Positions 14,459-24,580 are shown, counted from the first letter of the stretch. The stretch: 35,366 nucleotides of DNA from Nocardioidaceae bacterium (GCA_025980475.1 JAICXL010000023.1:1-35366); one strand, 5' to 3'. Translations and numbers: made by a program. The notes: a model not told the origin generated them from the sequence alone.

Positions 14459-16285
14459 TCAGTGGTACATCGTGTCGATCAGGGCCCTGTGGTTGTCCTC
14501 CACGACGTTGCGCTTCACCTTCATCGAGGGGGTCAGCTCGCCCGACTCGACGGTGAGGTCGTGGTCCAGGATCTGCCACTTCTTGATGGTCTCCCACCGG
14601 TTGAGGTGGGTGTTGAGGTCGCGGACGTAGTCGCCCACCATCGACCGCACCTTGCTCGAGGCCACGACGTCGGCGTACGACGCCTCCGCAAGGCCGTTCT
14701 CCTGCGCCCAGGCGGCCATCGCGTCCGCGTCCAGGGTCACCAGCGCGACACAGAAGTTGCGCTCGCTGCCGAAGACCATGAACTGACTGGCGTAGGGGCA
14801 GACTGCCTTGAACTTCGCCTCGATGGCCGACGGCGCGATGTACTTGCCGCCGGAGGTCTTGAAGAGGTCCTTGATCCGCCCCGTGATGGTGAGGAAGCCG
14901 TCCTCGTCGAGGCTGCCCTTGTCACCGGTGTGCAGCCAGCCGTCATCGGTGAGCGCCTGGGCGGTCTCGTCGGGCAGGTTGTGGTAGCCCTCCATGACGT
15001 GCGGTCCCCGGATCAGGATCTCGTCGCCGTCACCGAGCTTGACCTCGGCGCCGGGGAACACCGGCCCGACCGTGCCGAACTTGTAGTGGTCGGGCTTGTT
15101 GACGAACGCCCCGGCAGAGGTCTCGGTGAGGCCGTAGCCCTCGAGGATCAGGATGCCGGCGGCATGGAACCACTCCGCGATGTCCCGGTTGAGTGCGGCC
15201 GCGCCGGAGATGAAGAACCGCACCCGGCCGCCGAAGCGCTCGCGGATCTTGGCGAAGACCAGCCGGTCGAAGAGCTGGTGCTGGATCGTGAGCAGCGGTG
15301 GCACCGCGCGGCCCTCGCGCTTGAGCTGCTCGACCCGGAGCCCGACGGCGAACGCGCGCTTGAAGATCTTCTCCTTCAGCCCGCCCTCGGCCTCCTGCAT
15401 GGTGATGATCCGGGCGTGCGCCTTCTCGAAGATCCGCGGGGCCGCGCCCATGAAGGTGGGCTTCACCACGGCGAGGTTGTCGATGATCTTGTCGACCCGG
15501 CCGTCCACGGCCGTCGGGAAGCCGATCGCCAGCTGGGTGGAGAGCAGCACCTTGCCGAAGGAGTGCGCCATCGGCAACCAGAGGTACTGCAGGTCGTCCT
15601 CCGTGAGGGTGCCCTGGGCGTGGATCACCGCACCCTCGTAGGTCCAGGCCTCGTGGCGCAGCCGCACTCCCTTCGGACGTCCGGTGGTGCCGGAGGTGTA
15701 GATCAGCGTCGCCAGGGACTCGGGCCTGATCGTCGTGGCTATCTCCTCGATGCGCTCCGGCTGGTCGGCGAGCAGCTTCTCCCCCAGCCGCTCCAGGTCG
15801 CCGAGGCCGACGACCCAGTCACCGTCGGCGGCGGCCTCGTCGAAGGCGACCACCTGCTTCAGGTGCGGCAGCTCGGCCTTCTGCCCCCGCAGCTTGTTGA
15901 CCTGCTCCTCGTCCTCGGCGAAGACCACCTTCGACTCGGAGTCGGCCAGGATGTAGGCCACGTCCTCGGCCATCGTGCTCGGGTAGACGGTCGTCGTCGC
16001 GCCGCCCGCGCACATCACTGCGAGGTCGGCCAGGATCCACTCGTAGCGGGTGCTCGCGGCGATGCCGACGCGGTCCTCGGACTCGACGCCGAGGGCGAGC
16101 AGGCCGCCGGCGAGTCGCCGGACCCGGTCCCCGGCCTCGCGCCAGCTCACCGATTGCCAGGTCTCGCCCACCGGGAACCGGAAGGCCTCGCGGTCCGGTG
16201 TCTTCCTCACCCGCTCCAGGAATTGCACGGCGACGTTGGCCGGGCGGTTCTCGATGACGGACATGTCGACCGTGTCGGCGGACAT
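14459..16285 (-). CDS. Long-chain fatty acid-CoA ligase (AMP-binding)
   Basis: A 608-residue ANL-superfamily enzyme that would activate long-chain fatty acids to acyl-CoA with ATP. The P-loop motif is LATLIYTSGTTGRPKGVRLR, then GYGLTETSAG and DDGWLHTGDKGSLDEDGFLT, with the C-terminal hinge and the catalytic Lys near LTPSMKVKRNVV. Length fits the long FadD15-like bacterial group rather than short acyl ligases. The ATG at 16285 has AGGGAG 7 nt upstream; the 24 open codons further up are not needed. It lies 106 nt upstream of the MFS start in the same direction, so it may be co-transcribed with it, though the gap has its own inverted repeat. Confidence 0.88.
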   Translation of the reverse strand: MSADTVDMSVIENRPANVAVQFLERVRKTPDREAFRFPVGETWQSVSWREAGDRVRRLAGGLLALGVESEDRVGIAASTRYEWILADLAVMCAGGATTTVYPSTMAEDVAYILADSESKVVFAEDEEQVNKLRGQKAELPHLKQVVAFDEAAADGDWVVGLGDLERLGEKLLADQPERIEEIATTIRPESLATLIYTSGTTGRPKGVRLRHEAWTYEGAVIHAQGTLTEDDLQYLWLPMAHSFGKVLLSTQLAIGFPTAVDGRVDKIIDNLAVVKPTFMGAAPRIFEKAHARIITMQEAEGGLKEKIFKRAFAVGLRVEQLKREGRAVPPLLTIQHQLFDRLVFAKIRERFGGRVRFFISGAAALNRDIAEWFHAAGILILEGYGLTETSAGAFVNKPDHYKFGTVGPVFPGAEVKLGDGDEILIRGPHVMEGYHNLPDETAQALTDDGWLHTGDKGSLDEDGFLTITGRIKDLFKTSGGKYIAPSAIEAKFKAVCPYASQFMVFGSERNFCVALVTLDADAMAAWAQENGLAEASYADVVASSKVRSMVGDYVRDLNTHLNRWETIKKWQILDHDLTVESGELTPSMKVKRNVVEDNHRALIDTMYH

Positions 16286-16363
16286 CGCAGCGCTCCCTGG
16301 AATCGTGGAACTGACGTGTGAGTAACCTAGATCACTGCCGGTGGCAGCGCCGCACAACCCGGG

Positions 16364-16742
16364 TCACCGAAGCGTGAGTCCGCCCATGTAGGCCTCCGCC
16401 TTCGCCCGCGCCTCGCCCACCAGGTCCTCCACAGCGAGCAGCTCGGGCAGGAGCTCGCGGTGCGTGGTGAGCGCGCGGAACATCATGCTGCCCGACACCT
16501 CGTGGTCCGGGCGGTGCTCGACGACGCCCTCGTCGCCGGCGGCCAGCTCGCCCTCCCCCAGCACCCGCAGGTACGGACCGGGCCGGCCGACGTGGGCGAA
16601 CCGGCGGATCCACCGCTCGTCGTCGTAGCCCGAGAGGCCCATCCAGCTGGCGAAGACCGAGCACGGGATCCCGACCGAAGCCACTTCCAGGAGGACCGTG
16701 CCGATCCTCCAAGTCGGCGCCCCGGCCGTAGGTCGTTTCCAC
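16364..16742 (-). pseudogene. 5'-truncated MOSC-domain protein
   Basis: About 125 residues match the C-terminal half of YiiM-like MOSC proteins: WRIGTVLLEVASVGIPCSVF (with the conserved Cys), WIRRFAHVGRPGPYLRVLGE, then RPDHEVSGSMMFRA and RELLPELLAV. The N-terminal half of the domain is missing: upstream the frame runs into the divergent CBS gene and its promoter, where the translation is His/Arg-rich noise. So this looks like a remnant cut off by rearrangement. A GTG start near 16760 could still express the fragment. Confidence 0.65.
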
Positions 16743-16762
16743 GCCCCGGCGAGCCCCACGCA

Positions 16763-16768
16763 TAGGCT
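16763..16768 (+). promoter_or_regulatory. -10 box of a probable leaderless promoter (CBS gene)
   Basis: TAGGCT, then GCGGCC (6 nt), then the ATG at 16775. No ribosome-binding site. The spacer is identical to that before the gene at 394. Confidence 0.55.
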
Positions 16769-16774
16769 GCGGCC

Positions 16775-17224
16775 ATGCGTGCTGCCGACCTGATGGAGGA
16801 GTACCCCTCGATCGACGTCACCGCCTCGGCGCTCGGCGCCGCCCGGACCATCGGCGCGGAGCACCGGCCGGCCGTGGTCGTGCTCGACGGCGTGCGACCG
16901 GTCGCCGTGCTCCCCTCGTCGCAGGTGATGGCCCTGCTCGTGCCGCCCTACCTCCAGGAGGACCCGTCGCTGGTGCACGTCTACGACGAGAAGGCTGCCG
17001 ATGCGCTCGCCCGTCGGCTCTCGGGGAAGTCGGTCGGTGACCTACTGCCCGAGGAGCGCCGGGAGCTGCCGGTCGTCCGGCCGGAGGCCACCTTGATGGA
17101 GTGCGCCGCGGTGATGGCCCGGCTGCACAGCCCGCTGCTGGTGGTCGCCGGCAAGGACGGCGCCATGCAGGGTGCCGTGGTGGCGTCGACCGTGCTCGAG
17201 CGGCTCGTGGCGCGGGACCCGTGA
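16775..17224 (+). CDS. CBS-pair domain protein
   Basis: A 149-residue protein made only of two CBS motifs (first from MRAADLMEEYPSIDVTASAL to VLPSSQVMALL, second from SVGDLLPEERRELPVVRPEA to GAVVASTVLERL). CBS pairs bind adenine nucleotides and often gate a partner. Its stop is 10 nt before the permease GTG, so the pair probably works together, with the CBS protein sensing nucleotide state for the transporter. The link is inferred from position only. Confidence 0.78.
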   Translation: MRAADLMEEYPSIDVTASALGAARTIGAEHRPAVVVLDGVRPVAVLPSSQVMALLVPPYLQEDPSLVHVYDEKAADALARRLSGKSVGDLLPEERRELPVVRPEATLMECAAVMARLHSPLLVVAGKDGAMQGAVVASTVLERLVARDP

Positions 17225-17234
17225 GCGGCCGGTC

Positions 17235-18518
17235 GTGAGCTGGGCGCACGTCGCGGCGCTGGTGGTGTTCGTCGGCGCCTACGTGCTGATCGCCACCGAG
17301 CGGGTCCATCGCGTCGCGGCAGCCCTCGGCGGCGCTGCCCTGATGCTCGCCCTGGGCCTGACCGACGGGCCGGCGGCGTTCTACTCCGCCGACACCGGCA
17401 TCGACTGGAACGTCATCTTCCTGCTCTTCGGGATGATGGTGATCGTCGGGGTGATCCGACGCACCGGGCTCTTCGAGGCGCTGGCGATCCACGCGGCCAA
17501 GCGGGCCCGCGGCCGGCCGTTCCTCGTGCTCGTGTTGCTCGTGCTGATCACCGCCGTGGCCTCGGCGCTGCTCGACAACGTCACCACGGTGCTGCTGGTC
17601 GCTCCGGTCACCTTCCTGGTCTGCGAGCGGCTGGCCCTGCCGGTGGTCCCCTACCTGATCGCGGAGGTGATGGCCTCCAACATCGGCGGCGCGGCGACGC
17701 TCATCGGCGACCCGCCCAACATCATCATCGGCAGCCGCGCCGGGTTGAGCTTCAACGACTTCCTGGTCAACGTCGCGCCCTTCTGCGTCGTGATGACGAT
17801 CGTGCTGATCGGTCTGTGCCGGGTGCTCTTCCGGCGCGCGTTCGTCTCCGACCCGACGCTGGTGGCCGAGGTGATGGCACTCTCCGAACGGGAGGCGATC
17901 CGTGACTGGCGGCTGCTGTGGCAGAGCCTGGGCGTCCTGGCGCTCGTGCTGCTCGGCTTCGTCCTCCACCCGGTGCTGCACTACGAGCCGTCGGTGGTCG
18001 CCCTCCTCGGCGCCGGCCTGCTGGTGCTGATCTCCACCGTGACCGTCGAGGACGCGCTCGCCGACGTCGAGTGGGAGACACTGGTCTTCTTCATGGGCCT
18101 CTTCGTGATGGTCGGCGCGCTCGTGGAGACCGGCATCATCGGCGGGCTCTCGGACTGGTTCGGCGGGGTGCTCGGCGGCAACACCGAGGTCACCGCGGTG
18201 GTGCTCCTGCTGGTGTCGATGGTGCTGTCCGGGGTGATCGACAACATTCCCTATGTCGCCACGATGGCGCCCGTCGTCGCCGAGCTGGCACGGCACCAGA
18301 GCCCCCACGGGCACGTGCTCTGGTGGGCGCTCGCCCTGGGCGCCGACCTCGGCGGCAACGCGACCGCGGTCGGCGCCAGCGCGAATGTGGTGGTGCTCGG
18401 GATGGCGAAGCGCTACGGCTCACCGATCAGCTTCTGGCACTTCACCAAGTACGGCGTGCTCGTCACGCTCGTGTCCGCGGCACTCGCGGTCCCCTACGTG
18501 CTGGTCCGCTACTTCTGA
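17235..18518 (+). CDS. ArsB/NhaD-type (SLC13-like ion transporter superfamily) permease
   Basis: A 427-residue integral membrane protein with 11-12 hydrophobic segments. Two inverted repeat halves each carry a family signature: LLDNVTTVLLVAPVTFL plus GGAATLIGDPPNIIIGS in the first, and GVIDNIPYVATMAPVV plus DLGGNATAVGASANVVVLGM in the second. The family moves arsenite, Na+/H+ or dicarboxylates; no arsenic resistance genes adjoin, so the substrate is open. I chose the GTG at 17235. The gene follows the CBS-pair gene closely and ends at a hairpin shared with the convergent kinase gene. Confidence 0.85.
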   Translation: MSWAHVAALVVFVGAYVLIATERVHRVAAALGGAALMLALGLTDGPAAFYSADTGIDWNVIFLLFGMMVIVGVIRRTGLFEALAIHAAKRARGRPFLVLVLLVLITAVASALLDNVTTVLLVAPVTFLVCERLALPVVPYLIAEVMASNIGGAATLIGDPPNIIIGSRAGLSFNDFLVNVAPFCVVMTIVLIGLCRVLFRRAFVSDPTLVAEVMALSEREAIRDWRLLWQSLGVLALVLLGFVLHPVLHYEPSVVALLGAGLLVLISTVTVEDALADVEWETLVFFMGLFVMVGALVETGIIGGLSDWFGGVLGGNTEVTAVVLLLVSMVLSGVIDNIPYVATMAPVVAELARHQSPHGHVLWWALALGADLGGNATAVGASANVVVLGMAKRYGSPISFWHFTKYGVLVTLVSAALAVPYVLVRYF

Positions 18519-18523
18519 AGCAA

Positions 18524-18548
18524 GGGCCGCGGCGTGCGTCGCGGTCCC
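18524..18548. terminator. Hairpin between convergent permease and kinase genes
   Basis: GGGCCGCG, an 8-nt loop and CGCGGTCCC pair with one bulged T. It lies 5 nt past the permease stop and 6 nt past the kinase stop on the other strand, so it could serve both. No T-run, as usual in high-GC actinobacteria. Confidence 0.5.
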
Positions 18549-18553
18549 AGGAG

Positions 18554-19453
18554 TCAGTCCTGCACGGCCTTGACGATCGCGATGCAGGCGGTGAGCCACT
18601 CCTCGGTCGCCGGCCTGCGCGCGGGACCCGGGTCGTCCTGGAGCGCCCACATGGCGTTGTGCAGCATCCGGACCACCACCCAGTCGCGGGCGCGGTCCTC
18701 GTCGAGTCCGGCGGCGTCGACCAGCGCATGGAACCGGCGCCGGACGCCTTTGCGGACGCCCTGCCCGCTCGTCCCGAGCTCCTCGAAGCGGTTCCACAGC
18801 ATCGGCGCGGGCTCGTAGTGCGGGTCGCCGCTCATCGGCTTCGGGTCGATCGCCACCCAGGACTGCCGCTCCGCGGCCAGCACGTTGGAGTAGTGCAGGT
18901 CGCCGTGGACCATCGTGCCGGTGCTCGCCGCGTCGGTGACGAAGTCCCGCCCGAGCGACACCGCCTGCTCCACCAGCCGGTGCGGCAGCGGGGCGCTGCG
19001 CGGGAGCGCGGCCAGCTCGCTCCCCCAGCGCTCCGTGTACGACGTCAACGGACGCAGCTGTGGCGGGGCGGGCACGTGGAGCTGCGCGTAGAGACCGGCC
19101 ACCACCTCGCACGCCTCGCCGTCCTCCACGTCGCCCAGGTCCCGGGCGCGCAGCCGCTCGAGCAGCAGCGCGCGGCGGTGCGGGTCGGCCCGGAGCAGCC
19201 GGACGGCGCCACGACCCGCCCAGTGCTGGAGGGCGAGGTGCTCGTGCTCCGACTCGTCGTCGCCGTCGTAGGTCACCTTGAGGACGGCCGGCGTTCCGGC
19301 CGTCGTACCGCCTGATCGCACCGGGACCACCAGGGAGGTGTAGCCGTGCATCGGCAGCCCGTCCACGGCCAGCTCCCACTCGGCGAGCAGCGCATCGGCC
19401 AGCCGCGGCAGCCGGTCGACCCAGTCCGCCCAGCCGGCGTCGCGCCCGGCCAT
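18554..19453 (-). CDS. APH(6)/hydroxyurea-type small-molecule kinase
   Basis: About 299 residues, of the aminoglycoside/hydroxyurea phosphotransferase family (PF04655, the streptomycin 6-kinase family). The catalytic loop is MVHGDLHYSNVLAAERQSWV, the metal-binding Asp follows in AIDPKPMSGDPHYEPAPMLW, the signature of this family. Nucleotide-lobe Lys is in AVLKVTYDGDDESEHEHLAL. Chromosomal copies of this family often have unknown natural substrates, so antibiotic resistance should not be assumed. The ATG at 19453 has GGAG 9 nt upstream; a GTG at 19480 is open but has no such site. Confidence 0.8.
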   Translation of the reverse strand: MAGRDAGWADWVDRLPRLADALLAEWELAVDGLPMHGYTSLVVPVRSGGTTAGTPAVLKVTYDGDDESEHEHLALQHWAGRGAVRLLRADPHRRALLLERLRARDLGDVEDGEACEVVAGLYAQLHVPAPPQLRPLTSYTERWGSELAALPRSAPLPHRLVEQAVSLGRDFVTDAASTGTMVHGDLHYSNVLAAERQSWVAIDPKPMSGDPHYEPAPMLWNRFEELGTSGQGVRKGVRRRFHALVDAAGLDEDRARDWVVVRMLHNAMWALQDDPGPARRPATEEWLTACIAIVKAVQD

Positions 19454-19502
19454 GCCGAGCACTCCGGCGGGCAGCCTCACGCGCGGATCGGACCGGCGGG
19501 GG

Positions 19503-21398
<1,896 letters not shown>

Positions 21399-21468
21399 AG
21401 TCCTGCTCTCGCGTTGTCGTCGGTCGGTTGCCTCGTTCCCGGCAATCCTCCCACGTCGCCGAGCAGGC

Positions 21469-22266
21469 TCAGAACAGCAGGCGCGCGCTGCGCAACCGGT
21501 CGGGCAGGTCGGGCTCCGGGCCGTCGTAGGCCATCTTCGTCTCGTCGCTGCGCCCTGAGAGCAGCCGGGAGAGTGCCACCGCGTCGACGCGGACACTGCC
21601 GCCCTCGCCGGCTCCGTCGCCGATCCGCCAGGCCCCCTCGACCCTGCCGGTGAGTGAGAGGGTGAACGGCGAAGCGGTCCACGCCCGCGACAGGTCGCGC
21701 ACGACCTGGGCCACGATCGGTGCCTCCGCATCACTCGCCGCCATCCCGCAGCCGGTGGCGCGGTCGATGTCGATGCGGTGCATCCAGATGTCGCGGTTGT
21801 AGGTGACGTCGAGCAGGTAGGCCATCGTGTCGCCGGGCCCCGGTGCGCCCACGCTCGCGGGCAGCCGCATGGCCCGCGCCGGCCCCGGAACCGCGGCCCG
21901 CTTTTTCGGTGCCTTCGCGCACAGCCGCTCGATCTCGGCGAGCATCTCCGCCGGGGTGCGCCCGACTCGGTCGGCGATCTGTTGGGCGCTCAGCGAGTCC
22001 GCCGGGACGAGCCTGCGGTCGCGCGTCCGGGCCCGCGCCAGGTGCCGGGCCTGCACGGTCGGGCGCACCGCCTCCTCCGCGGCGCCGGCGAGGTGGGCCA
22101 CCATCTCGCGAACAGTCCAGCCGGGGCACTCGGTGGGCCGGGCCCAGTCGGCGTCGGTCAGCGGACGGAGCATCGCGAGCAGCGCTGAGTACTCCGCCTC
22201 CCCCTGAGCCCTCGCCTCCTCCCGCGTGGGCATCGGGATCGCCGTGGCCGTGGTGTCGGTGATCAT
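21469..22266 (-). CDS. DinB-like/mycothiol-dependent maleylpyruvate isomerase-type protein
   Basis: A 265-residue protein with the four-helix DinB_2/MDMPI N-terminal fold: [20 protein letters not shown], then [14 protein letters not shown], the His motif of metal-binding members, and a C-terminal DMLD..RIDI-like part ([20 protein letters not shown]). The family includes mycothiol-dependent enzymes; mycothiol is the actinobacterial thiol. The reaction is not readable. The ATG at 22266 overlaps the stop of the TetR gene by 4 nt (ATGA), so it is coupled to and probably controlled by that regulator. Confidence 0.78.
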   Translation of the reverse strand: MITDTTATAIPMPTREEARAQGEAEYSALLAMLRPLTDADWARPTECPGWTVREMVAHLAGAAEEAVRPTVQARHLARARTRDRRLVPADSLSAQQIADRVGRTPAEMLAEIERLCAKAPKKRAAVPGPARAMRLPASVGAPGPGDTMAYLLDVTYNRDIWMHRIDIDRATGCGMAASDAEAPIVAQVVRDLSRAWTASPFTLSLTGRVEGAWRIGDGAGEGGSVRVDAVALSRLLSGRSDETKMAYDGPEPDLPDRLRSARLLF

Positions 22267-22934
22267 CTGCGGACCCTCTTCCTGCTGCCGTCCGGCCGCA
22301 GGTCCGCGGCCTTCTTCCCTGCTCCGAACTCGTGGAGGAACATCGCGACCAGGCGCCCGAGCTCGCCGGCGAACCTGCCCTCGGCCAGCCGGGCGCCGGG
22401 CTCGTTGGAGAGCTGCTGGCTGATCACCCCGGCCGAGAGGACGGTGATCACCCGGCCCATCTCCTCGACGTCGGCGTCGGGCCGGAGGAGACCGCGGAGC
22501 TGCAGGTTGGCGAGCGCGCCGGACAACGCCTCGGTCAGCTGCACGGCAGCCGCATAGGCCTCCGGGGCCGGCTCCCATCCCGGGATCGGTCGCCAGAACA
22601 TCAGCTCGGCCTGGGCCCGGTGGTCCAGCGCCCAGCCCACGAAGGTGGAGAGGTTGTCGAGCAGCAGCCCCGCGGCGTCGGCACCGGCGGAGAGGGCGTC
22701 GTACGACGGCCCCATCAGCGCGCCGACCTCCTGCCACCCGCGCGCGAACAGCTCGTCGCACAGGGCGGCCTTGGACGCGAAGTAGCCGTACAGGCTGGGC
22801 GTGCGGATCCCCATGCGCTTGGCGACCTCGCCGAGCGACAGGCCAGCGGCACCGGTCTCCGCCATCACCTCGAGCGCGGTGGCGACGACCTCGTCGATCG
22901 TCTGCTGCCTGCGCGCCTGTCGCCTGTCACTCAC
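22263..22934 (-). CDS. TetR-family transcriptional regulator
   Basis: A 223-residue regulator. The N-terminal helix-turn-helix is RRQQTIDEVVATALEVMAET, GAAGLSLGEVAKRMGIRTPS, LYGYFASKAALCDELFARGW, a textbook TetR domain. The C-terminal part is of the TetR_C WHG type (ALDHRAQAELMFWRPIPGWE). I chose the GTG at 22934 because it opens the family's N-terminus; the longer frame up to 23165 is noise. Its promoter holds a candidate operator at 22949-22961. It probably controls itself and the coupled DinB-like gene. Confidence 0.87.
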   Translation of the reverse strand: MSDRRQARRQQTIDEVVATALEVMAETGAAGLSLGEVAKRMGIRTPSLYGYFASKAALCDELFARGWQEVGALMGPSYDALSAGADAAGLLLDNLSTFVGWALDHRAQAELMFWRPIPGWEPAPEAYAAAVQLTEALSGALANLQLRGLLRPDADVEEMGRVITVLSAGVISQQLSNEPGARLAEGRFAGELGRLVAMFLHEFGAGKKAADLRPDGSRKRVRR

Positions 22935-22948
22935 ATGAGAAGGATTTC

Positions 22949-22969
22949 CTAATGCTATTAGCCTGTCAA
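22949..22969 (-). promoter_or_regulatory. Promoter and probable operator of the TetR gene
   Basis: On the minus strand TTGACA (22969-22964) is a perfect -35 box. The next bases hold CTAAT-GCT-ATTAG (22949-22961), a perfect AT-rich palindrome in GC-rich DNA, which would lie in the promoter spacer. A further palindrome, CCAGCAG-C-CTGCTGG, is at 22975-22989. The -10 box is not clear. The transcript would start close to the GTG. Confidence 0.55.
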
Positions 22970-23053
22970 GGATTCCAGCAGCCTGCTGGATGCCGGCAGG
23001 CGGAAACCGGACATCGGGAGCGCACCGACGTCCCGGTTTGTGAGGATGGTGAC

Positions 23054-24001
23054 GTGACCAACGCGCCCACGACGACCATCCCCCACGGCCGCACCGCCCA
23101 GCGCCTCGAGTGGAGGTTCCTGCCACCGCACATCCGGTCCGTGGTCGAGCGGCACGTGGGTTCACCAGTCCTCGACGCCGCCTCCCAGCGCAGCGGCTTC
23201 ACCCCCGGCTTCGCCTCGGTGCTGACCTGCGCCGACAGCTCCCACCACTTCGTCAAGGCTGCCTCGGTCAAGGCACAGGCCCCGTTCGCGGCCGCCTACC
23301 GGGAGGAGGCCCGCAAGCTCGCCGCCCTGCCGTCCGGCGCGCCGGCCCCGCGGCTGCTGTGGGTCCATGACGACGACTGGGTGGTGCTCGGCCTGGAGCA
23401 CGTCGAGGCCCGCAACCCGGAGCGGCCCTGGCGGCAGGGCGACCTGGATCGTTGCCTCGACGCGCTGGAGCTGGTGGCCGACCTGCTCACGCCTCCCCCG
23501 GCGAGCCTCCGGCTGGACACGTTCGCCGTCGAGCAGGCAGAGCTGCCCGGCCACTGGTCCCGGGTCGCCGAGCTCTACCCCGGCCAACCGCACCTGGACG
23601 AGGCCGCCGACCTGGCCGCGGGCTTCGCCGAGGTCACCGCCGGGCAGACCCTCGTGCACACGGACGTCCGGGACGACAACGTGCTGGTCTGCACGGACGG
23701 CCGGACGCTCTTCTGTGACTGGAACTGGCCCGTGCTCGGTGCCGGGTGGGTCGACTCCGTCATGGCCCTGATCGGTCCACGGGGAGACGGTCTCGACGTC
23801 GAGCAGGTCCTGGGAAACCGCCGGCTGACCAGGGATGTGCCGACCGACCACGTCGACAGGCTCCTCGCGCTGCTCTGCGGCTTCTTCCTCAAGCAGGCCG
23901 CCGAGCCGGTGCCCGCCACCTCGCCGTGGCTGCGCCACGCCCAGCGCTGGCAGGGCGAGGTCGTCTGGGCGTGGCTGTCCGAGCGCCGCGGCTGGGCGTG
24001 A
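23054..24001 (+). CDS. APH-type phosphotransferase family protein
   Basis: A 315-residue aminoglycoside-phosphotransferase-fold kinase (PF01636). The catalytic loop HTDVRDDNVLV matches HxDxxxxN, and CDWNWPVLGAGWVDSVMAL holds the second metal-binding Asp. The C-terminal part ends WLRHAQRWQGEVVWAWLSER. Substrate unknown; chromosomal members are often not resistance enzymes. The GTG at 23054 has GAGG 9 nt upstream. It is divergent from the TetR gene, so the palindromes between them could influence both. Confidence 0.8.
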   Translation: MTNAPTTTIPHGRTAQRLEWRFLPPHIRSVVERHVGSPVLDAASQRSGFTPGFASVLTCADSSHHFVKAASVKAQAPFAAAYREEARKLAALPSGAPAPRLLWVHDDDWVVLGLEHVEARNPERPWRQGDLDRCLDALELVADLLTPPPASLRLDTFAVEQAELPGHWSRVAELYPGQPHLDEAADLAAGFAEVTAGQTLVHTDVRDDNVLVCTDGRTLFCDWNWPVLGAGWVDSVMALIGPRGDGLDVEQVLGNRRLTRDVPTDHVDRLLALLCGFFLKQAAEPVPATSPWLRHAQRWQGEVVWAWLSERRGWA

Positions 24002-24037
24002 CCCCCTGCGCGCCGGTGGGCCACGTCGCCTTCGGAT

Positions 24038-24067
24038 TTGGGCACGGAGGCAGCGCGCTGATACCTT
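24038..24067 (+). promoter_or_regulatory. Candidate rpsT promoter
   Basis: TTGGGC (24038-24043), an 18-nt spacer and TACCTT (24062-24067) give plausible -35 and -10 boxes. The 5' leader would be about 75 nt before the GTG. Confidence 0.5.
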
Positions 24068-24077
24068 GTTCCTTCGT

Positions 24078-24099
24078 GTCTGGGCACGCCTGCCCGGAC
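24078..24099 (+). promoter_or_regulatory. Hairpin in the rpsT 5' leader
   Basis: GTCTGGGCA, loop CGCC, then TGCCCGGAC pair over 9 bp with one T-G wobble. In E. coli S20 feeds back on its own mRNA; whether this stem has such a role is unknown. Confidence 0.35.
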
Positions 24100-24150
24100 C
24101 AGCTGACCTTTCGGCATCCACCAGTTCCGAGACAGACGAGGCGAGCCCGC

Positions 24151-24411
24151 GTGGCGAACATCAAGTCCCAGATCAAGCGCAACCGGCAGAACGAGCTCGC
24201 GCGCGAGCGCAACAAGTAGGTCAAGTCCGCGCTGAAGACGGCCGTGCGCAAGTTCAACGAGGCCGCCGAGGCCGGTGACGCCGACCAGGCGAAGGGTCTG
24301 GCCGCCCAGGCCAGCAAGGCGCTGGACAAGGCCGCCTCCCGGGGCGTCATCCACAAGAACCAGGCCGCCAACCGCAAGTCCTCGGTGGCCAAGCGGGCCG
24401 CCTCCCTCTGA
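24151..24411 (+). pseudogene. rpsT: 30S ribosomal protein S20 with an in-frame amber codon
   Basis: The sequence VANIKSQIKRNRQNELARER-NK then stop, then [20 protein letters not shown], and a normal ending ([19 protein letters not shown]), is S20 over its full 86-codon length except that codon 23 is TAG (24217-24219). S20 normally has a residue such as Ala or Ser here, between NK and VKS. S20 binds 16S rRNA early in 30S assembly. All other positions look intact and under selection, which suggests a recent mutation, a sequence error, or readthrough. S20 loss is tolerated with slow growth in some enterobacteria. The placement, divergent from holA and next to lepA, is the usual one, so this is the normal copy. 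Confidence 0.85.
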
Positions 24412-24420
24412 TCGGGTCCC

Positions 24421-24473
24421 CCTGATCCGGTCCCCTGACCCGGTCCCCTGACCCGGTCCCCCTGACCCGGTCC
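24421..24473. repeat. Four tandem copies of a 13-bp repeat
   Basis: CCTGAYCCGGTCC at 24421-24433, 24434-24446, 24447-24459 and 24461-24473, with the first unit having T where the others have C. It begins 10 nt past the rpsT stop. Each copy is nearly palindromic (GACCCGGTC). Confidence 0.85.
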
Positions 24474-24489
24474 GGCGCCGGGCGAGCCG

Positions 24490-24517
24490 AAGGCGCTACC
24501 CCACGGGTCGGCGCCTT
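24490..24517 (+). terminator. Terminator-like hairpin after rpsT
   Basis: AAGGCGC and GCGCCTT pair over 7 bp, with an inner CCC/GGG pair in the 14-nt loop, followed by TTT within the stem tail. It lies past the tandem repeats and before the end of convergent holA, and could serve both strands. Confidence 0.55.
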
Positions 24518-24580
24518 TCGCCTCCCCGTGGATCAGCCCCGTCCGGGCGGGCACCCTCGGTCGGCCCGAGGATCGTCGGC

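Noticed and set aside
16743-16978. Longer MOSC frame starting at 16978
   Set aside because: The first 80 codons are antisense to the CBS gene and give His/Arg-rich noise, not a MOSC N-terminus.
21399-21734. 112-codon N-terminal extension of LepA
   Set aside because: Overlaps the 3' part of the DinB-like gene and has no family similarity; the GTG at 21398 gives the normal length.
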